From positions 41,711 through 105,710 of the forward strand of contig JAVYIG010007199.1 of assembly GCA_035222895.1 (NCBI GenBank): a stretch of DNA of 64,000 nucleotides, read 5' to 3'. This document shows positions 34,781 through 47,800 of this stretch, piece by piece. The position numbers were made by a program, and so were the translations under genes. Source of the DNA: Strongylocentrotus droebachiensis. Taxonomy: Eukaryota > Echinodermata > Echinoidea > Camarodonta > Strongylocentrotidae. The first letter of the stretch is position 1, and each line of letters starts with the position of its first letter. The notes below the pieces were generated by a model. The model was not told the origin of the DNA. It ran no database searches and saw only the letters and a list, made by a program, of their open reading frames with translations.

Positions 34781-36619
34781 ATGGAGGTGTCAACACTTTT
34801 GCTTACAATCTTGATACCTCTGCTAGCATGCAGTGTGTACTACTGCCGTCATCTGAAGCAGCAACTTGCTACCTCTAGGAGTAAGGCTGAAGAGTCCAGT
34901 CATCTCCCCAAAGAAGAAAGAAGGTTGGCCAATGGTTCACAGGATTGGGCCACATATCTTGAAGAGTGGGGCAGCAGTGCCTGGTGCGAAGGGTCAAGCA
35001 ACGTCGACAGGCGTTGCATTTTCCACAACCTTTGCTACTACACCAAATACAACGAGTTTGTCTTCCTGCACGCACCACACTCCATCAGTGAAGGAATCCC
35101 GGACGATCGGCAGCAGCCAGCCCTTGCTGATCTGTCTTCTGTACCGGATCACAACACCCAGTACTTTGGTTATGTGGATGTTCCAAGTACTGTTGTGCAG
35201 TCAATAAAGAATGTGTCTTATCAGGAAGGCAAGTACTTGCTTTTCAATCGCTTCAACATGGGCAACCTCATGCATGTGTTTCACGATGATCTCCTACCAG
35301 TGTTTTACACGCAACTTCAGCTTGGTCTTCTCAATCTTCGATCCGGTGTAAATGATGCGACGCTACTCACGAGCGATGGTCAGGAAGAGGGACCCTATCT
35401 TCAACTCTATGAGCACATGTCAAAGAAGACACCTATTCTTACACATCAGTTATCTCAAGATGGTTCATCAAGATTGGCATGCTTCGAGGAAGTTCATGTA
35501 GGACTCAGCAAGTTTACCGCCTGGTATCAGTATGGCTTTGATGTTCCGCAAGGTCCTCTGGACGACATTGCTGTTACCTCGAATGAAATCGAATTGTTTA
35601 CATCATTTTACAAAACCAAACTAAACATTGATCGATGTGATTCCAATGCAGAAATTGAGAATACATTTGTGATCCTGTCGAGGAGAACTAATCGGCTAAT
35701 TCTGAATGAAGTAGAATTAAGTTTGGCCCTAGCGCAGCATTTTGATGCCTTGGTCGTTGTAGCAAGTTTAGAGATGTATTCCCTATCTGAGCTCATAGGA
35801 TTGATCTCTTGCTCGAAGGGTCTGGTGGCTGTTCACGGATCCCTGCTCTCGCTTTCCATCTTCCTCCCTCCAGGTTCCGTCCTAGTCGAGATCTTCCCTT
35901 ACGCTGTGGATCCAGACAACTACACGCCTTACAGAACGCTGGCTCATCTGAAAGGAATGAACATCGTCTACAGAGCATGGAGAAACATTGATGAGATCAA
36001 TACGGTCACATACCCTCACGCCGAACCTGAAATTGGGGGCATCGCCCACCTCGAGCCAGAGCTCCGGGAACAAATCCTATCAAGTGCAGAGGTTCCTTCT
36101 CACCTGTGCTGCAATGATCCAGCATGGTTGTTCAGAATCTATCAAGACACCATAGTTGATGTTGAAAGTTTCGTGAAAGTGGTCAGAGATGCTCTTATGG
36201 AGTCTCAAGATGGAGCCATAGAAAATGAGGTCGGCAGAGTGCCCTACCAGCCAGGAGCTGTCCAAGAGGTGTCCTGCTTCACCGTACCTCTTCCATCTAG
36301 GGTTGCAACAAGTGATGATGGAGATGATGATGCAGTAGGCCTCTTGTTGTCATGGAAACCACCTTGGAACATCCCTTTCATCCAGGACACCCTCAAAGCA
36401 GATAAAGACAACTCCATCACTCCGGAGTATGAGGTGACGATCCAAGAGCAGGGGAAGGGGGAGGTGTACGCAGGGGCGTTCGTCTTGCCCATGACCTCGC
36501 ATCTATTCAAAGAAGGTTTTAAGAAAGGTCATGTTTACTTTGCATGGGTCAGATCTAAAGCAGGAGGTAAGACTGGACCGTATGCATCAATCACTTCCTG
36601 TCCATGCAAGGAAGACTGA
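34781..36619 (+). CDS. POMGNT2: Protein O-mannose beta-1,4-N-acetylglucosaminyltransferase 2 (POMGNT2), single coding exon
   Basis: A GT61-family enzyme of the endoplasmic reticulum that adds GlcNAc to O-mannose on alpha-dystroglycan, starting the core M3 glycan. The frame encodes 612 residues (human about 580). The ATG at 34781 was chosen over an upstream in-frame TTG because it directly precedes a type II signal-anchor (VSTLLLTILIPLLACSVYYC). Family hallmarks are W-C-E-G with following cysteines (68-87), FNRFNMGNLMHVFHDDLLPV (155-174), VHGSLLSLSIFLPPG (351-365), IFPYAVDPDNYTPY (371-384) and P-S-H-L-C-C-N-D-P-A-W-L-F-R-I-Y (439-454). A C-terminal fibronectin type III domain occupies about 491-612, as in the vertebrate enzyme, with an acidic insert (S-D-D-G-D-D-D). 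A splice acceptor at 34673 suggests a 5' UTR exon. The uninterrupted coding exon matches the vertebrate gene structure. Confidence 0.94.
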   Translation: MEVSTLLLTILIPLLACSVYYCRHLKQQLATSRSKAEESSHLPKEERRLANGSQDWATYLEEWGSSAWCEGSSNVDRRCIFHNLCYYTKYNEFVFLHAPHSISEGIPDDRQQPALADLSSVPDHNTQYFGYVDVPSTVVQSIKNVSYQEGKYLLFNRFNMGNLMHVFHDDLLPVFYTQLQLGLLNLRSGVNDATLLTSDGQEEGPYLQLYEHMSKKTPILTHQLSQDGSSRLACFEEVHVGLSKFTAWYQYGFDVPQGPLDDIAVTSNEIELFTSFYKTKLNIDRCDSNAEIENTFVILSRRTNRLILNEVELSLALAQHFDALVVVASLEMYSLSELIGLISCSKGLVAVHGSLLSLSIFLPPGSVLVEIFPYAVDPDNYTPYRTLAHLKGMNIVYRAWRNIDEINTVTYPHAEPEIGGIAHLEPELREQILSSAEVPSHLCCNDPAWLFRIYQDTIVDVESFVKVVRDALMESQDGAIENEVGRVPYQPGAVQEVSCFTVPLPSRVATSDDGDDDAVGLLLSWKPPWNIPFIQDTLKADKDNSITPEYEVTIQEQGKGEVYAGAFVLPMTSHLFKEGFKKGHVYFAWVRSKAGGKTGPYASITSCPCKED

Positions 36620-36652
36620 AAAAATATGCTTTCAAAATGGTCTCATGGTTAA

Positions 36653-37018
36653 AGGTAAAGACCAGTAATGGTCATGCGATTGCATTGTGAAAGAAACGTT
36701 GTGGAATCGATCAGAAAAGGTCGATCATCTAGCATCTAGCATCTGCAAGGTTCTGGAATCATCAAAATGATAAGAAATTTGGCACATTCTTCGTAAAGTT
36801 ACAAGCACTATACACAGAAAGATGTATATGGGACTACCCTATCTCTCTCACCAGACCATGAGAGAAATAAATTTACCAAATATATGAATTAGTAGGCGGT
36901 TTCCCGGCAAATTTTTATCATCATGTATTAGTCAAAACATATTCTTTCACATGATTGGTAATGAGAGCTTCCATTTTATTTTTTTAAATTGGGGCGTTGC
37001 CAATACTGGTCTTTACCT
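36653..37018. mobile_element. TTAA-flanked MITE just downstream of POMGNT2
   Basis: AGGTAAAGACCAGTA and TACTGGTCTTTACCT are exact inverted ends, flanked by TTAA at 36649-36652 and 37019-37022. It starts 33 bp after the POMGNT2 stop, so it probably lies in the 3' UTR, and it contains an AATAAA at about 36866. A truncated copy is at 12445-12640. Confidence 0.88.
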
Positions 37019-37369
37019 TTAAAAACCCTTTAGGAAGTGAAAAATAAATTTGATATATAATACATCAATGAAAAGCTTATAAGCCATAGATTACAATAAT
37101 ACCAATAATATGTTATTGTATTGTCTGTCAGAGGAGTATTAAACAGCTCTTTCACTAGTCTTTTTCTCCTTATTTTCTCACTTTTCTGCTTTTTTATCAG
37201 GGTGGACATCCCCTTTAAATTATACTGTTCTCCTTCAGGGGTTCCACTTTTCTCTGTTACTATGCAGTTTATCAACAGGGATACATTTGCAGAGTGTGTT
37301 ATTTAAAAAAAAAGGAAATTTGGATATTAAATAATCATTCTGTGTGTTATTCATTTGAGCATCCAAGAG

Positions 37370-37499
37370 ACCTAACTGGGGGAGGGGGGTATTTCTTGAT
37401 GGGACTACGGGTTTGCTGTGTGTGAGACTTGTACACCAAGTATTGTATCAACTAATTATGACCTACTGCACATGGAAAGTGACGACCATCTCCCTTTAA
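37370..37499. repeat. TTAA-ended repeat, uninterrupted copy
   Basis: Ends in GACGACCATCTCCCTTTAA (TTAA at 37496-37499) and contains ATTTCTTGATGGGACTACGG and GTTTGCTGTGTGTGAGACTT. The inverted equivalent at 52540-53940 is split by an insertion, which makes this copy an 'empty site' reference. A different TTAA end, CAGGGTGGACATCC plus CCTTTAA, lies at 37199-37219. Confidence 0.65.
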
Positions 37500-38106
37500 A
37501 GAAATGGAAATGATTTGGAATTATTAATAATTGAATTCAAAGTTTGAAGCTCATATTCTCATCTTTATTGTGATGCTAATTAGTCATGATGAAAGAATCG
37601 GGCATGACTGAGCAGACCCAATTTGTAATTGGTAAAGTAAAGTAATATTTCTTCAAGAGCCTCATTTCTTCCGAAACAAATGTCAGGGTGCTTAAAAAAA
37701 TCCACTTTGTGCTGCTTGCTCAGTCATGCGTGATCCTCTCCCATCAAGGAAAAAGAGAATATGAGCTTTTCAATGATGTGTATTATCAAAAATTATTAAT
37801 TAAAAATCATTTCCTCTTTTCAATACTATAATGAACCAAATGTAGCAGCCATCCATATATTTTGGATCAGATTTCTAATGCTGTCACTTTAAACTATTTG
37901 AAAATTGGCCATGTGTGAATTATGAATCATGATTTAGATCTTAGATAAAATTATCTTTTAAATTCAGCTATTAAAACACAATTTGGGGATAATTTCAGTA
38001 ATTTACCAATAAACTTGGCTTTCCTTTTTCAGGGATACCATGTATTTCTAACCTTCTGGCTGTACGCACAATATATGTACATGTGCTATTGTTTTTTGTA
38101 GCCATA

Positions 38107-38656
38107 TTTCCTCTTTTATTTCACCAACATTCTTCACCTTTTGGACAGGCACAGTCCTGAGCAATAGTTTTGACTTTGTAATGAAATGAGACAAAATCAC
38201 TTGAGAGGTTGGGTGAACATGAATGATAAGAATGTGCAAGTGTTATAGGGAGTACTACGAATATGACGGACAAAGAAAGTGGACAAAATATACAGTTCCT
38301 TAGGTAGACAAAGGAACATCCCTTCACTGCTATTATGTAAAAAGTGAATATGCATGTGACACCTGTTCTACACATTTTTACATAATAGCAGTGAAGGGAT
38401 GTTCCTTTTATCTACCTGAGGAACTGTATATTTTGTCCTCTCTCTTTGTCTGTCATGTTCATAGCGATGATGTGATGTGAGGGGTCATTGCAAGATGTTT
38501 TACCTTCTCTTTTTATTTCATCAACATTCTTCACCCGTTGTACAGGAACAGTCTTGAGAGGAGCTGCAGCTGATTTGACGGCATTGTAATGAAATTAGAC
38601 TACATGATTTGAGTGAGAGGTTGAGTGAACATGAATGAAAAGAATGTGCAAGTGTA
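38107..38656. repeat. Direct duplication flanking a long hairpin
   Basis: A segment of about 135-150 bp at 38107-38241 recurs in the same orientation at 38503-38656 (shared TCAACATTCTTCACC, GTGAACATGAATGA, AAGAATGTGCAAGTGT). Between them, 38257-38340 and 38375-38460 are inverted arms of about 85 bp (shared ACAAAATATACAGTTCCT, GGAACATCCCTTCACTGC) around a loop of about 35 nt. This is probably a small MITE within a duplicated segment. Confidence 0.75.
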
Positions 38657-38659
38657 GGT

Positions 38660-41600
38660 ATATGTGATGTGATGGGTGTCTCTGCTTGTCTTTACTTCAC
38701 CATTATAGCCTAGGAGAAGCATGTGATCTATCAGAGGAGGGGGACATGTTTCTTCTTTCTTGTGACCAGCAAGGTACTGGTGCTGGCAGGAATATTCATG
38801 CTAGAATTGTCAAGTGAAATTGTGCGTCCTCTCACATGGGGAGTATTATCGTCCAGTTCTTAGTGGGGTGACTTCTACTGGTATCCTGTCCATATCTGGG
38901 GCGGAGCTCACTTCTCCAGTGTGACTGTTATGGACAGCTAGGCAAGTGACCTTGGATCCAGGGACCAGTTTCTCAAATTCTTTCTTTATGGGATGTCATC
39001 AGCTTTTGTGCAAATCATGCCCAACCTGTGATGTCACACATCTCAGCAGCATTCGGAAAGCTCTTCAGGTGCTATGCCGGGGCTGTATTTAAGCATTTTG
39101 TAATCGATAATGATCATTTCTGTGAATGTTTTCAAGCATTGTATTTTGATAAAAATTTCAAAATTTTCACCTAGATGCAATAATGAAAATAAAGTTGGGC
39201 ATTAAAAATCTTCGCACAGCTACTTAAAAGGGACTTCAGTAACATTGTTCAGATGAGAAAAATGGTGCTAAGGTAGTGACTTTTCTCCCAACTTTATTAT
39301 CATAATTAAATTTAATTTTAGGTGAATGTAAATCATCACAAAGCAATGAATTGGCATATACTATTCCAAACATTCAAGCGTTGAAATATTTATAATAGCC
39401 TGTTCATGTTTTATTTTCATAGAAAAACCATGGGAAAATACAAAAATTGGTTGGGAGAATTTACCTATTACCCAACTACCTATTTGAGATTCGCAAAGAC
39501 TTAGTGATCTCATATTTCAAACATTCATAGCTTCCTTACTATTGGTCCAATTGAATTTAAACTTTTGCCATTCTGTTGTTTTTCTGCTTTCATACAACTC
39601 AAATTATTACAAGGGCTGTATTGCCCTGTAATGTGTCTCTGTAGGACAAATTGAAACCAACAAGAGGACATTCATTGAGTGTATTGATTTGGTATAGATT
39701 AAAAGTGTTGATGAGGTTGAACTTTACTTTGATGTAGCATAAATGAGTTAACTTGAAACCACTGATCTATTGTACGGGGGTCATTCATTGTGACCAAATG
39801 GACACAATTGACATTTTCGTCTAGGGGACAAACTGGGGTCACAATCGACCTCAGTTCATGCAGTTCAGTGAGCAAATGGATGCAACTTTGCTCAATTTTT
39901 TAAAATACCGATTGTAGCATTTTGAAAGTTCCATATGCAAAGTGAATCTTTTTCATTTGTACAAATTGAGACGAGTGCAAAATAATTCTCACACAAGAGA
40001 CAAGTACGTTTTCTTGAAAATTATCTGTAATACTTCTTTTATTACACAATCGTAATAATACACAATAGACTTGACTTTATCATTATGAAATTGCTGTAAA
40101 TTTACACTCATGATTTACAATCTGGTACATGGTATATCACTTCTGCAGATAAAAACAGAATGATACACATCTCATGTGAATCAATTTTTATCTTTTAAAT
40201 ACATTTCCCCCTAAAAAGATCCATTTTAAAACATGATTAACTAACCTCTACTCAATACTTCATTGAATATTTCTATTGTGACACAGAACAAAATGATCTA
40301 CGACACAATTGTAACACCATAATCTTCAGATTAAAAAACAAATGATGAAAAGCGGCGCTCATAAAACAACGGTGCTGAAAACACACTGAATCAAAAGTTG
40401 ACTTTTCAGAGCAAAAGAAATTCAACCCCGTAACACGTACTCTCTTAAAAGTGCTGCTAGAAGTATATAAAAACATGTAGTTCTGGAGAAATAAAGGTGC
40501 ACTAAAATGCCCTTTACTGTTTATCACAGTTTATAGCTGGAGGGATGGAAATAGGATTTTTACAAAATTCCCCTAGCACGATCCTTTCTTTACCTTTGTA
40601 CATTTCAATTTAGACTATGCCACATTTACATATAATACATGAAAAAAAATTATTGCATGACTTCTTATCATAGAAAGAGAGATATTTCATTTTATTAAAT
40701 TCATTTACAGAGAGATGGAAAAACATTGCTAAAGTTATGAAAAATTATTTCCACTAATAACAAAAAAAGTAAAACATTGGCTAGTCATACCGGGGGCCAT
40801 ATTCTAAAATCGATGTTAATGCCGTAACAAACTGAAATTGTGCAGAACACAAGCACCAATGTCTCTTTAAACTTATCGCGAACACAGCCAAAGGTACGAA
40901 ATGTAATCTTAAAAGAACAATGAAATAGTTTAGCACTTGTCTAAAAACGAAACTGGTTCAGATACAGTTCAGCACTGTAAATTTCATCTTTTTTATTCAT
41001 GCTGTTTTCTTTCAATTATTACCTAACAATTACTGATCAAATCATGATTGTGCTTTCTCTTTTTCATCATGATGAGTATCAAACTTTCCCGAAATATGCA
41101 AACATAAAATCTTTTTGGTTGAGACAATTCTCAAGCTATCTTATTGCTTCAAATGATAAGATACATATTCTTAAAAGAATCAGCACTGCAATCCTCAGCT
41201 CAATTTAAAATTATTTAAAAAAGATGTTCATTTTAAGAGAGTTAAAAAGTGAAAGCGTGAAGTCAGTTGGACTCTACAATGCCCCCAAAAGAGAAAATAA
41301 TTGTAATATTGACTTAAAACCACGTAGGTTTTTTCCAATAGATTTCACCATGATACAATGTTAAAAAAAGATATATATATATATATATATATCTTACAAT
41401 TCATGTATGCATTATTTTTCGTTTGAAATTTGTTACCGATACACTTGCCTGACATTTGATATGTAAAACACAAATCTTTCTCTTTGACTATGTATTTGGC
41501 TTCCACTTTCACCCAAAGATCGATAACAATTATCATATCTTGACTAGTTTGAAACAGGAATTTAGGTCTCTCGATTTTGGTCTCTATTGAATTTAAATGT

Positions 41601-41856
41601 TTTCCAAAAATCACTTTTCAATTTTGCCTCGAAAAGTAGCATAAAACACAAGTCGAGTTACATACAAAGCCGGAAAGCAATAAATTGACCAAACTACCTA
41701 ATTCTTTATAGAAAAAATTTAGTAAATCTGTAATAAAATATTTAGTATTCTTTTTAAATATAATTATGATTTAAAACCTGGAGTATACATGTGCACACTA
41801 CTTGAACATATGCAGAATGCCAACATTTTTCCTCCTTGATTTTAATACCTAAACCT
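38660..41856. other. Interval between POMGNT2 and the pocket-protein stop codon
   Basis: No exon recognised. The part next to 41857 should contain the 3' UTR of the minus-strand pocket-protein gene. Several TTTATT (AATAAA on the minus strand) occur, but the end cannot be chosen. An (AT)n run is at 41371-41391. Confidence 0.45.
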
Positions 41857-44800
41857 CTATGAGCTAGCAGATTCCCTCTCTGACTTGACCGTCGCTAGGC
41901 GTGTCTGGAGGAAGTCGTTACGGTTATCGACACAGAGTCGCTTAGAGGACTCGAGGGATTCGCTGAGGAGCTGGCGTTTAGTGCATTCTCTTGCTTTAAC
42001 CATGTTGTTCATGTTGTGCAGGACCTGTAATGATAGAAGCAAAGACAACAGAGAAAAGGTTGATGAGTAACCTATACTGTTCCTTATATTCAAAAGAAAA
42101 GTTAAACGCCTTCGCTTCCCTTTGAGGAAGGGGGTCCTGTCAACTTACTGTAATTTTTGTAATTATCATCAGCCTCCCCCCCCAAAAAAAAAAACCCAAA
42201 AAAAACGACCCCCTTTTTCAACCAATAGAGGATTGTGATTACAAAAAGTTTCAGCACCTTGGCAGGATGTAAAATTTAAATATGTTTATGAACATAATGC
42301 ATGTAATTTGAAGAGGCAGGTGAAAGAGGAGGGGATGGCTCTTCTTTTCCCTCCTCTTTTCCCTCTCTCAGAGGGAGAGAGAGAAGTGAAGATGAAGAGG
42401 GTTAGGGAGCGTGATAGGGAAGAGGAGAGAAAAGATAGAGAGAGAGAGGAGTGTGACCTCATCAAAAATCTGTTTTAGAATTCCCAAATTTAAACTTTAA
42501 TAGGAACTCAGTGTTATTTTGCCATCCCCTCACTATCAACCGTATCCCCTTCCTCTCTTCCCACCTATCCACACCCTCTCATCGCTCCCCTACCTCTACA
42601 CCCTCCTGTCTTATCCACACCTTCCCATCCCCTCACTCTCAACCCCTTCCTCTCTTCTCTCCTATCCACACCTTCCCATCCCCTCACTCTCAACCCCTTC
42701 CTCTCTTCTCTCCTATCCACACCTTCCCATCCCCTCACTCTCAACCCTCTTCCCTCCTCTCTCTCTCTCTCTCTCTCTCAACCCTTTCTTCTCTTCCCTC
42801 CTATCCATTTTCGGTTTAACTTAATAAAATTTGGAGTGGACTTTAAAAGATTATTATTATCAACCCTCTTCTTATCCTCTCTTTCCTATCCCGTCCCTCA
42901 CTCATCTCCTTATTTATATTTTTTAACTTGTGTTATTATCATCCCCTCTTTTCCTTTAGAAAAAGTTACATCTTGGCAGGAGATTATCATCTCCTCCTCC
43001 CCCTCCTCTTCGCATGAACACATGATCAGGAGGCCGGGGATGATGATGGGGACGAGCCTCTCTCCTCCCAGGAGGGGATAGGAGATGGGCATAATTGCAT
43101 TATAATGAAAAAACGTTACGCTACCTTGGCCGGGCTCTTCTGTATGACATAGGTCATCCCACTCTTGGGGCTCTGCATGCGTTTGTGTGGAGAGACGTAC
43201 AACTGATGCCTGTTGGAGACTTTCCTTGGTGACAGCATGTGAGGGCGTGGTACTGGGAGGGGCGAAAGGGGCGGGGCTTCTAGCCTGTCCGTTACCCCGT
43301 TGGGTGAATTTTCAAACCTAAGTGCAAAAGCTTGTATGCTCTGAAGGAATACCTGTGGACGGAATGAGAAAGTTACAGTTTTGAACATTTTTCTTCAAAC
43401 AAATACTTTTGCAATCAATACTGAGAGCGGGAAATTTCAAAAGTAAAATTACAAAAGTGTCTATGACAAATTGTGACTTTAAAGCTTATCTGTACTAGTT
43501 TACAGGAGGGATTAGACCACCCTGCAAGGTCACTGGACAGGTGGTTATCATGGGGGACCAATGGTCACTGATTAGGCATTGTTTGTTATATAGAAGGCAC
43601 AAGTAGTGCAGTGGGCCTTTAAAGCTGCCTGAATTTGGAGGAGGACTTACCGAGTTGTAGAACTTAATGAGGTCCCCTCTATGTTCATCGTCAAACGTTG
43701 AGGCTGTCCCAGCCATCCTGGTAGGAGTGGGCGGGGCACTGCTAGGCTGAGGGACGGGCAAGGTGCTAGCTGATCGCATGAGGATTGGAGTCTCCACTGG
43801 TTGGAAGAACAAAACAAAACTTGATTAGTTTGGTGAATTCTAAACATTTGAGAGAGTCTTTTCCCTAGTAGGAGTGTTGACCCACGCGTAATACATGCAA
43901 AATTTACAAATAACCACCCCCTTTTACCATTACAACAGTGCGTTGTTTACTCGTAAATTAAAATGGCACCCATGTAAATATGATGCAAGTGCACAGCGCA
44001 GGCACTGACGCAACAATACATGCGCATCTAAAAACATTGATGACGCAATGTTTACGCGCAAATTAAAATGGCGGCCTTGATCGTGAAAGGGTGTATTATC
44101 TGACCCAACTTTTTTAAACAAAAAAAGTAATAACATCAATTAATCAGAATATTACTGTGAAAAAACTCCTCTATCTCTGTCGACCCATCTTTTTGTTCCA
44201 ATTTCATTTTATCAAACCGTATTGTAATGTATTCCAAATTTGCTTTGTTTCAGTAAACCAGATCAATTACAAAAACAAGCAAAAATGCCTGTGCATCATT
44301 TCTTTTCCTTGCTTACTCGTCTTGGGTTCCGGTGAGCCTCTGCTGCTGTTCACGGAGCCGTTCCCATTGGCGTCTTTCTTACGATTTGATTGAATGAGAA
44401 CGCTGCGGTAGACGTGGCTGGATGCCTGGGGCTGGAAGCGGTAGCTGCGCATGATCTCTTGGAAAGAGCACGGGTTCTGTGTCACCTGCAACAAAGAAAA
44501 TTGAAACAATTTAATAACTGAAGCTAATATCAGGAATAGTGTAAAATAAAAGATGGAAAAAGTAAGAATATTATTTGTAGTATTAAGGAGGGAGAGAGAG
44601 GTAAGGAGAAGGCAGAATATACATGAGAGAAGAAGAGAGGTATGATAATTTGCCAAATAATTTACTATAGGAAAAATCAATTTTTAACTACACAAGGTTA
44701 CCATGCAATTAAAATACATATTGCCCGGTCCATAAACTAGCAGTTCCAAATGGGCAATAATCCCTGATATTCTCACTAATCCGGGTTTCACCATTTACTC

Positions 44801-47800
44801 TGGATACAAAAATTGCAGTCAATATCGAGCCCAATACGTGTTTTCCCCATTACCTTCCAAGCAGCTGAATCGCCGCAAAGTTTGAGCACATAATCATGCG
44901 GCCCACTAACAGGGTATAGTAACCGTACAGTACCCTTTTTCAATTCACAAAGGGATGCTCATTTTGGAGCACCACAAGGGTTCAGTGACACAAAGACGTA
45001 ACTCCATATTTTGTCAAAATGAGTATTTGATCTCAAAATGTTCAGAAAAATGTGGGCTTTCCAGGAAACACAAAGACTTCACTCCACCCAACACCCCACT
45101 GAAGTCAATGGCTATTGAAACATAGACTTAACTCCTAATAGGCCCAAATGGACCTCTATCCTTAAACCACTTTTTCTCAAAATGGCCAAAATGGAGTTAC
45201 GTTCTTGTGTCACTGACCCCTCGGCCAGCAACATCCACTCCACTTCATCATCATGAAGAAGAAACTCACCCTACAGATGATGTACATGGTACACATGATG
45301 ATCTGGTCAAGATGCCTGTCTCTCATCATCTCCGTCTTATGAACAACAGCGTGCTCCAGACACGTCCAGATCTTACGTCTGAGGTCATCAGAAAGCTTGA
45401 GACGATGGCAGAGGTCAAGCAGTCTCACGTTCATCAAATGATAGACCTGGAAAAGGAAGAAACGAAAGGAGGTTAACAGAAACTAAATGCAATACTTTAT
45501 TCAAAATGTTGTACCTAAATGCCCATTTCCCAATATGTTGCTTCATGATTAGATACAATTCTGAACAAATATTCACATATCATATCTGATGACTTTTTCT
45601 TGCTCTTATTGAACCTTGAGCCTCTGACCTTCGAATCCAAGATGTGATAAAATACTGCTTACTACATGCTGTGTGCATTCATATCTAAAACTACTTAATG
45701 TCAAAATCCTTTTCTACAAAAGCCATATAAGTGTGTGAGTGCAAGACCTAAGAAGGGGGTGTACTCAAGACCTCATGCTCTTTGACCTCTGCAACATGAA
45801 ACCTTTGACCTGACAAAAACTAACCTGCCAACCTTTCAAAGCTAAAATTTGGAATTTCTCCAGGAAAAATTAGGAATATGCTGTACTTTGTATGCATTTC
45901 ACACATATGTTTATGTGTAGAGGAATCCAAGGTTCAGATCATTAGCTTAAAGGAAACCAAAACCTTCATAATAAGTTACTTTTATTGTAAAGTGTAAGAT
46001 ATTTAAAAAATATCAGTGAAAATTTGAACAAAATCGGGCAAGGAGTAAGGAAGTTAGAGCCTTTTGAAATGACTAGTCACTAGAGGGCGGTTTTCAATTT
46101 GATGACATCATCTGTGAACAACTCTCCATGCCTTTTGTACATAAAATTTCACAATTTTTTTGTTTTCTTCGTATTTATTTGTGTTCTTGATCCGACTTCA
46201 TAACATGTGAAGTAGAATATCATTTTGCATTCTACAGTGTGAGTCAAAAAAAACTTTACACCTAGGAAATTACTAATAATTTAAAAAATAATTCATGAAC
46301 AGTAAAAGTATTATACATCATATGAAAGAGTGTTTTATCCTGAATCATTTGGTACCATTTTTGGGTGGAATGTGTTCACGCTTGGATGAACAGGAGGTAT
46401 TGTTTGCGAGAGTGCAAAAATCGAATTGCGCCAAAGTATTAAAGTGAGAGAATGAATTGAATGTATGAAATGAGATGCATTGCAGATGCTTTTTTCAGTA
46501 GCAAAGTCACACACACACACACACGCACGCGCACATATGAAACACACACACTAACACACCCACCCACACACACGCGCACAAACACAAACATATGATAATG
46601 CTGTTCATTTGGAGTAAAATACTTTATTTTTTACTTGATCTTCAAATTGTTAACGATCATCATAATTATGATGATAATGTTAATTCAAATGCTTATCATC
46701 ATGGATCCTTTGAAGCTTCATTTGTGACCAGCAAGTATTATTGTCCGTTCATCTACTCCTCGACATGACCTCCGTCCCTTTCGATGCACTTTCTAGCGCG
46801 ATGGAGCATCTCCTGAAACACTCGACGAAGCATGCGCCTGTCTCTCCCAAGTGCTTCGCTCTCAATCCTGATCCTCTCTCGTAGGTCGTTGAGGTTCGCA
46901 GTTGGGCTCTGGTACACCCGAGACTTGAGGTAACCCCAGACGAAAAAATCAAGCGGTGTTAGGTCCGGGGATCGACGTGGCCACTCCACAGGTTCGTTCA
47001 GAGCGATGATCCTGTTCCCGAAGAGTTCTCTCAACCTGGTCATCACAATCCTTGTCCTGTGAGCAGGGGCACCATCTTGTGCCCACCAAAGGTGCCTGAA
47101 AGGACCGTTTCTCTGACGCCTAAATCGTGCCATCTGATCCAGAGCCGGGACAACCTGATCATCTATCATTCTTAGATAGCGCTCCCCATTCACTGTCTGT
47201 TCAAAGAAGAAGGGGGTCCAAGAAGACTTCCTTTTCCAAGAAGGCCGATCCAAACTGTCACATCTAAATTTGCTATGCGAGTGTGTGTGTGTATGTGCGA
47301 GTGTGTGCGTGTGTTTGTGTGACTTATTGAGTGTGACTCTGTGTGTGTTTTGATATGTGTGACATGATTAATTTTGGTAGGGATGTTATTTGGATCTGCA
47401 AAGACCGAATTAATACCGAAATCCCAATTGTTTTATTAAACATCACATAAGCATTATTTGGCGCAAGTCGATTTTTGCACTCTCGCAAACAATGCCTCCT
47501 ATTTATCCAAGCGTGAACACATACCACCCAAAATGGTACCAAACGATTTGGGATGAAACACTCTTCCATATGGTGTATAATAATTTACTTTTCATAAATG
47601 ATTCTTAAAATTATTAGCATTTTTCTAGGTGTAAAGTTTTTTTTGACTCACACTGTATATCTTGCATTCAGGGGAGTAGATTATCTCAATCACAAGAAAG
47701 AAGGAAAAACATGAAATTTGATGTACAAAAGGCATGGAGAGTTGTTCACAGATGTCATCAAATTGAATACCGCCCTCTAGTGACTAGTCATTTCAAAAGG

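Noticed and set aside
42511..42824. Proline/serine-rich proteins of about 100 residues
   Set aside because: Both frames translate the 51-bp pyrimidine minisatellite.
46753..47253. Functional transposase gene
   Set aside because: No ATG, N-terminal half and first catalytic Asp missing, and a frameshift at its head.
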